A stretch of DNA of 9,376 nucleotides from an uncultured Micavibrio sp. GTDB lineage: Bacteria > Pseudomonadota > Alphaproteobacteria > Micavibrionales > UBA1664. Shown here piece by piece: positions 6,762-9,376 of this stretch. How positions within the stretch are numbered: the first letter of the stretch is position 1; every line of letters begins with the position of its first letter. The notes under the pieces were generated by a model. The model was not told where the DNA came from. It saw only the letters and a list, made by a program, of their open reading frames with translations, and searched no databases. Location of the stretch: positions 1 through 9,376 of the forward strand of contig CALBME010000060.1 of NCBI GenBank assembly GCA_937896295.1, written 5' to 3'. The position numbers were made by a program, and so were the translations under genes.

Positions 6762-6778
6762 CCAAGTTTAGCACTTGG
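6762..6778. promoter_or_regulatory. Dyad in the divergent promoter gap, possible operator
   Basis: CCAAGT (6762-6767) and ACTTGG (6773-6778) form a perfect 6-bp inverted repeat around TTAGC. It sits in the middle of the 73-base gap between the divergent acyl-CoA dehydrogenase and transglycosylase genes, where both promoters must lie. A TTGGCA at 6775-6780 overlaps the right arm and could be a rightward -35 box, but no good -10 box follows. The role as an operator is inferred. Confidence 0.35.
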
Positions 6779-6806
6779 CACGGGGATTGCAGAAGTCTCT
6801 GTTACC

Positions 6807-7754
6807 ATGATCAACGATGCCGGTAATTTTCAGATTAACAGCACCCGTCAAAGCGGGGTCACGAAGGCCATTGCCCTGGCCAGCGCCAAAACGGGCGTCG
6901 ATTTCGACTACCTGATGAAACAGGCGCGGGTCGAAAGTTCGCTCAATCCCAACGCCAAGGCGCGTACCTCATCCGCCACCGGCCTGTATCAGTTTATCGA
7001 CCAGACATGGCTGCGTGAAATGAAGCAGCACGGCGCAGAACATGGGTATGGTGCCTATGCGGATGCGATCAAACAAAATGCCAACGGCGAATATTACGTT
7101 CCCAACCGCAGCCAGCGCACTGCCATTCTGAACCTGCGCAAGGATCCGCGGGCGGCATCGCTGATGGCGGCCGAGCTTGCGACCGATAATAATAAATTCC
7201 TGCAGGACAGTGTCGGCCGCACGCCGAACGGCACCGACCTTTACATGGCGCATTTTCTGGGCGCGCAGGGTGCGGCAAACTTCCTGACATCGATGAAGAA
7301 AAATCCATGGGCACCGGCAGCCAGCTTTTTCCCGGAAGCCGCGCGCGCGAACAAGAGCGTTTTCTATGCGCAGGGCCGCCCGCTGTCGCTGCAACAGGTT
7401 TATAATAAATTCGACGCCAAGTTTTCCGGCACGGCACAGGACGATGTCACACAGGTTGCGTCGTCAGACATGACCATCGATCTCGATCATGGCGACCAGG
7501 GCCCCTCGCCCGTGACCCTGCCTGAGGCGATTACATGGAACGACCCGTCCACGGACATGGTGCAGGCGCGTGCGGAAGAAACACTGGCACAGATGTCCAG
7601 CATTCGTGTTCTGACCGACACATCGGAAGAAGAAAAACAAGCCCCCCGCCAGACGGCCAGCTGGCGCGTGCCCGACTTCCAGAGCAGCGGATATTCCATG
7701 CGTCATGCGGCCAGCCAGTACCTGCACGCCAATCAAAAACGCTATAATTCCTGA
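6807..7754 (+). CDS. Lytic transglycosylase SLT-domain protein without signal peptide
   Basis: The N-terminal half resembles the SLT (lysozyme-like) fold that cleaves peptidoglycan between MurNAc and GlcNAc. The signature is LMKQARVESSLNPNAKARTSSATGLYQFIDQTW (36-68): Glu43 in the E-S motif is the expected catalytic acid and GLYQF is the second conserved block. LYMAHFLGAQGAANFL (145-160) matches the third region. The 315-residue protein has no signal peptide or membrane helix from this ATG, and no alternative upstream start is apparent, so export would need a dedicated route or the protein may act only on lysis or through a secretion apparatus. The C-terminal third (about 208-315) is low in hydrophobic residues, acidic then basic, and probably disordered. 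It is transcribed divergently from the acyl-CoA dehydrogenase. Only a weak ribosome site precedes it. Confidence 0.8.
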   Translation: MINDAGNFQINSTRQSGVTKAIALASAKTGVDFDYLMKQARVESSLNPNAKARTSSATGLYQFIDQTWLREMKQHGAEHGYGAYADAIKQNANGEYYVPNRSQRTAILNLRKDPRAASLMAAELATDNNKFLQDSVGRTPNGTDLYMAHFLGAQGAANFLTSMKKNPWAPAASFFPEAARANKSVFYAQGRPLSLQQVYNKFDAKFSGTAQDDVTQVASSDMTIDLDHGDQGPSPVTLPEAITWNDPSTDMVQARAEETLAQMSSIRVLTDTSEEEKQAPRQTASWRVPDFQSSGYSMRHAASQYLHANQKRYNS

Positions 7755-8411
7755 TTACTTCCTGAAGCCGATACCGATCAGGTAGACTTCCGAGCTTTCG
7801 GCCCGGGATGCCGGTGGCTTTACGTGTTTGACGGTTTTGAAATGCGGCTTGAGTTCGGCCAGAAAATCGCCTTCCGCCCCGCCCTGAAACACCTTGGTCA
7901 CAAAGGACCCGCCGGGCTTGAGAACGTCTTTCGCGAAGTCCCACGCCATTTCGACCAGCCCCATCATACGCAGGTGGTCGGTACGCTTATGACCGGTGGT
8001 ATTGGGTGAAAGGTCGGAAAGGACCACATCCGCCTCGCCCTGCATGATGCTTTTCAGCCGATCGGGCGCCTCGTTATCCGTGAAATCCATTTCAATAAAA
8101 TCGACCCCCTCGATCGGTTCCATCGGAAGAATATCGATCGCGGCGATGTGCGCCATTTTCTTCTTTGCCAGCACCTGGCTCCACCCGCCGGGGGCGGCAC
8201 CCAGATCAACGACCTTCATGCCTTTTTTGATCAGGTGCAGTTTGTCGTCCATTTCAATCAGCTTGAACGCCGCGCGCGAACGGAAACCTTCGATATTCGC
8301 CTTATGCACATAAGGGTCGTTGATGTGGCGGTTGAGCCACTGTTTCGACGATTCCTTGATCTTTTTGTTTTTGACGCGGCCTTTACGCTCGCGCCCGCTG
8401 GGCGGTCTCAT
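7755..8411 (-). CDS. rlmE: 23S rRNA Um2552 2'-O-methyltransferase RlmE (RrmJ/FtsJ)
   Basis: RlmE methylates the ribose of U2552 in the A loop of 23S rRNA, a late step of 50S assembly, using S-adenosylmethionine. The 218 residues carry the cofactor loop VVDLGAAPGGWSQ (67-79) and the catalytic K-D-K-E tetrad K50 (AAFKL), D133 (LSDLSP), K173 (TKVFQGG) and E208 (SSEVYL). The 40- and 35-residue spacings between the last three equal those in the E. coli enzyme. The N-terminus is about 12 residues longer than in E. coli and very basic (RERKGRVKNKKIK), which may help rRNA binding. The gene lies after the nusG terminator, so it probably needs its own promoter. Its stop codon directly abuts the stop codon of the convergent transglycosylase gene. 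Confidence 0.95.
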   Translation of the reverse strand: MRPPSGRERKGRVKNKKIKESSKQWLNRHINDPYVHKANIEGFRSRAAFKLIEMDDKLHLIKKGMKVVDLGAAPGGWSQVLAKKKMAHIAAIDILPMEPIEGVDFIEMDFTDNEAPDRLKSIMQGEADVVLSDLSPNTTGHKRTDHLRMMGLVEMAWDFAKDVLKPGGSFVTKVFQGGAEGDFLAELKPHFKTVKHVKPPASRAESSEVYLIGIGFRK

Positions 8412-8433
8412 GACGTCTCATCCGTTCGCAGAT

Positions 8434-8465
8434 AAAAAACCCGGCTTTGGCGGCCGGGTCTTTTT
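8434..8465 (-). terminator. Intrinsic terminator after secE-nusG, possibly bidirectional
   Basis: ACCCGGC (8439-8445) and GCCGGGT (8453-8459) form a 7-bp GC-rich stem with a 7-base loop. Reading the minus strand, the stem is followed by a T-run (8438-8434), right after the nusG stop. On the plus strand the stem is followed by C and five T (8461-8465), so it could also work in the other direction. It separates nusG from rlmE. Confidence 0.85.
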
Positions 8466-8467
8466 GA

Positions 8468-9052
8468 TCAGGTTTTTTCGACCTGGCTGAATTCCAGCTC
8501 GACCGGGGTGGGGCGGCCGAAAATCGAAACGGAGGCCTTGAGCCTGCCTTTTTCGTCATCGATTTCCTCAACCGTGCCGACCATTGAGGCGAAGGCGCCA
8601 TCAGTGATGCGGATTTCTTCGCCGATATCGAAGCTGACCGTGCGGCGCGAACCACCTGCACCCTGCGGTGCGGCCAGTTGCGTGATCAGGCGTGCGGCTT
8701 CCGCCTCGCTGATCGCCTGCGGCTTGTTGCCCGATCCGAGGAAGCCCGTGACCTTGGGCGTGTTCTTGACCAGGTGCCACGCGTCATCCGACATGTTCAT
8801 CTTGATCATGACATAGCCCGGGAAGACGTTGCGTTCCGTCGAAACGCGTTTGCCGCGCTTGATTTCGGTTACCTCTTCTTTCGGGACCAGGATTTCATGG
8901 AAGTTATTTTCCAGCCCCTGTTTTCCGGCCTTATCAAGGATGGTTTCCTTCACCTTGGCTTCGAAACCGGAATAAACGTGCAGCACGTACCAGCGCGCGG
9001 TAGCGGCGTTGGGGTGCGGTGCGGGGGCTTGTTGTTCGGCAGCTTCAGACAT
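8468..9052 (-). CDS. nusG: Transcription elongation/antitermination factor NusG
   Basis: NusG binds RNA polymerase, suppresses pausing, and links it to Rho or to the ribosome. The 194 residues have a short disordered, Ala/Pro/Gln-rich N-terminus (1-18), the NGN domain (about 20-125; WYVLHVYSGFEAKV, NVFPGYVMIKM, VTGFLG) and the KOW domain (about 140-194; GEEIRITDGAFASMVGTVEEID, FGRPTPVELEFSQVEK). The ATG at 9052 is 11 bases after the secE stop, and its ribosome site AAAGGA overlaps that stop codon, indicating one operon. In many bacteria nusG is followed by rplK-rplA; here an intrinsic terminator and rlmE follow instead. Confidence 0.97.
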   Translation of the reverse strand: MSEAAEQQAPAPHPNAATARWYVLHVYSGFEAKVKETILDKAGKQGLENNFHEILVPKEEVTEIKRGKRVSTERNVFPGYVMIKMNMSDDAWHLVKNTPKVTGFLGSGNKPQAISEAEAARLITQLAAPQGAGGSRRTVSFDIGEEIRITDGAFASMVGTVEEIDDEKGRLKASVSIFGRPTPVELEFSQVEKT

Positions 9053-9063
9053 TGTTTGATCCT

Positions 9064-9252
9064 TTATCCGAGAATGAATTGAATGAGGCGCGAGACAACC
9101 TGGTCGATGACGAACAGGAAGACGGCCGAGATGAACACCATGGCAAACACCATGATGGTGGAGACGGTGGTTTCCTTGCGCGTCGGCCAGGTGACGCGCG
9201 CGGCTTCCTGACGGACTTGTTTGAAAAATTCGATCGGGCCGGTCTTGGCCAT
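9064..9252 (-). CDS. secE: Preprotein translocase subunit SecE
   Basis: SecE clamps SecY in the inner-membrane Sec translocon. The 62-residue product is of the short single-span type: an amphipathic cytoplasmic helix with the conserved EFFKQVRQEAARVTWPTRKE (8-27) and one membrane helix (about 30-52). AAAGGAT lies upstream of the ATG at normal spacing. It is followed by nusG after 11 bases, the near-universal bacterial pairing. A tRNA-Trp gene is often found upstream of secE; none is visible in the 124 bases remaining to the window edge. Confidence 0.97.
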   Translation of the reverse strand: MAKTGPIEFFKQVRQEAARVTWPTRKETTVSTIMVFAMVFISAVFLFVIDQVVSRLIQFILG

Positions 9253-9344
9253 GGTCTTGATCCTTTTGTTACGTCCTTTTGGGTCCAGCAGTTCGTAAGC
9301 CCCGGGGGCTGTTTTGAACGGTCTGAATTTTAAGGGAATGCCGT

Positions 9345-9350
9345 TTTATA
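9345..9350 (-). promoter_or_regulatory. Possible -10 box for secE-nusG
   Basis: TATAAA (continuing as TATAAAA to 9344) on the minus strand stands out in a G/C-rich stretch about 92 bases before the secE ATG. No good -35 box is found at 16-18 bases upstream, so this is a weak call. Confidence 0.25.
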
Positions 9351-9376
9351 CCCCCGGCCCCGGCCAAAATCCAGTG

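Noticed and set aside
6734..6814. 27-residue N-terminal extension of the acyl-CoA dehydrogenase
   Set aside because: It would overlap the divergent transglycosylase start, lacks family similarity, and a good ribosome site precedes the ATG at 6733.
9298..9310. AGCCCCGGGGGCT near-palindrome upstream of secE
   Set aside because: As RNA it leaves only about four pairs with a workable loop, too weak to claim a regulatory element.
9253..9376. tRNA-Trp upstream of secE
   Set aside because: I looked for acceptor and T-arm patterns on the minus strand and found none; the stretch shows only a TATAAAA box and short GC-rich repeats.

Overview
The window looks like housekeeping chromosome from an alphaproteobacterium. 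The protein sequences of MnmA (N-terminus MNSLGF...DTRVVVAMSGGVDSS), RlmE, L33 and RNase R read as alphaproteobacterial. The rnr-then-rpmG order also fits that class, and base composition is moderately high in GC. A Micavibrio- or Rhodospirillales-like lineage is a guess from general feel, not from a search. I see no tRNA, rRNA, CRISPR array, insertion sequence, phage gene or defence cassette.

Layout from left to right. Bases 1-63 read as the C-terminal end of the mechanosensitive channel MscL (+). They run straight into a leftward mnmA (tRNA 2-thiouridylase) that keeps only its N-terminal part; family resemblance stops within a few bases of the mscL stop codon. A 365-base gap follows with the mnmA promoter, two inverted repeats and one doubtful 50-codon ORF. 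Next is tsaC/sua5 (+, t6A synthesis), whose start codon lies two bases after a 10-bp hairpin. A leftward cluster faces it: acyl-CoA dehydrogenase, rnr (RNase R), rpmG (L33) and an exported protein of unknown function. Two of its junctions are TAATG stop/start overlaps. Divergent from the dehydrogenase is a lytic-transglycosylase-like gene (+), whose stop codon abuts that of leftward rlmE (23S rRNA Um2552 methyltransferase). At the right end secE and nusG form a leftward pair closed by an intrinsic terminator.

Functionally the window is dominated by translation and RNA maintenance: MnmA and TsaC (tRNA modification), RlmE (rRNA modification), L33, RNase R, NusG and SecE. Beta-oxidation and cell-wall genes are interspersed. 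I do not see a convincing new multi-gene system. The best leads are the mnmA/mscL junction, the hairpin at the tsaC start, the coupled rpmG-exported-protein pair with an L33 insertion, and the transglycosylase without a signal peptide.
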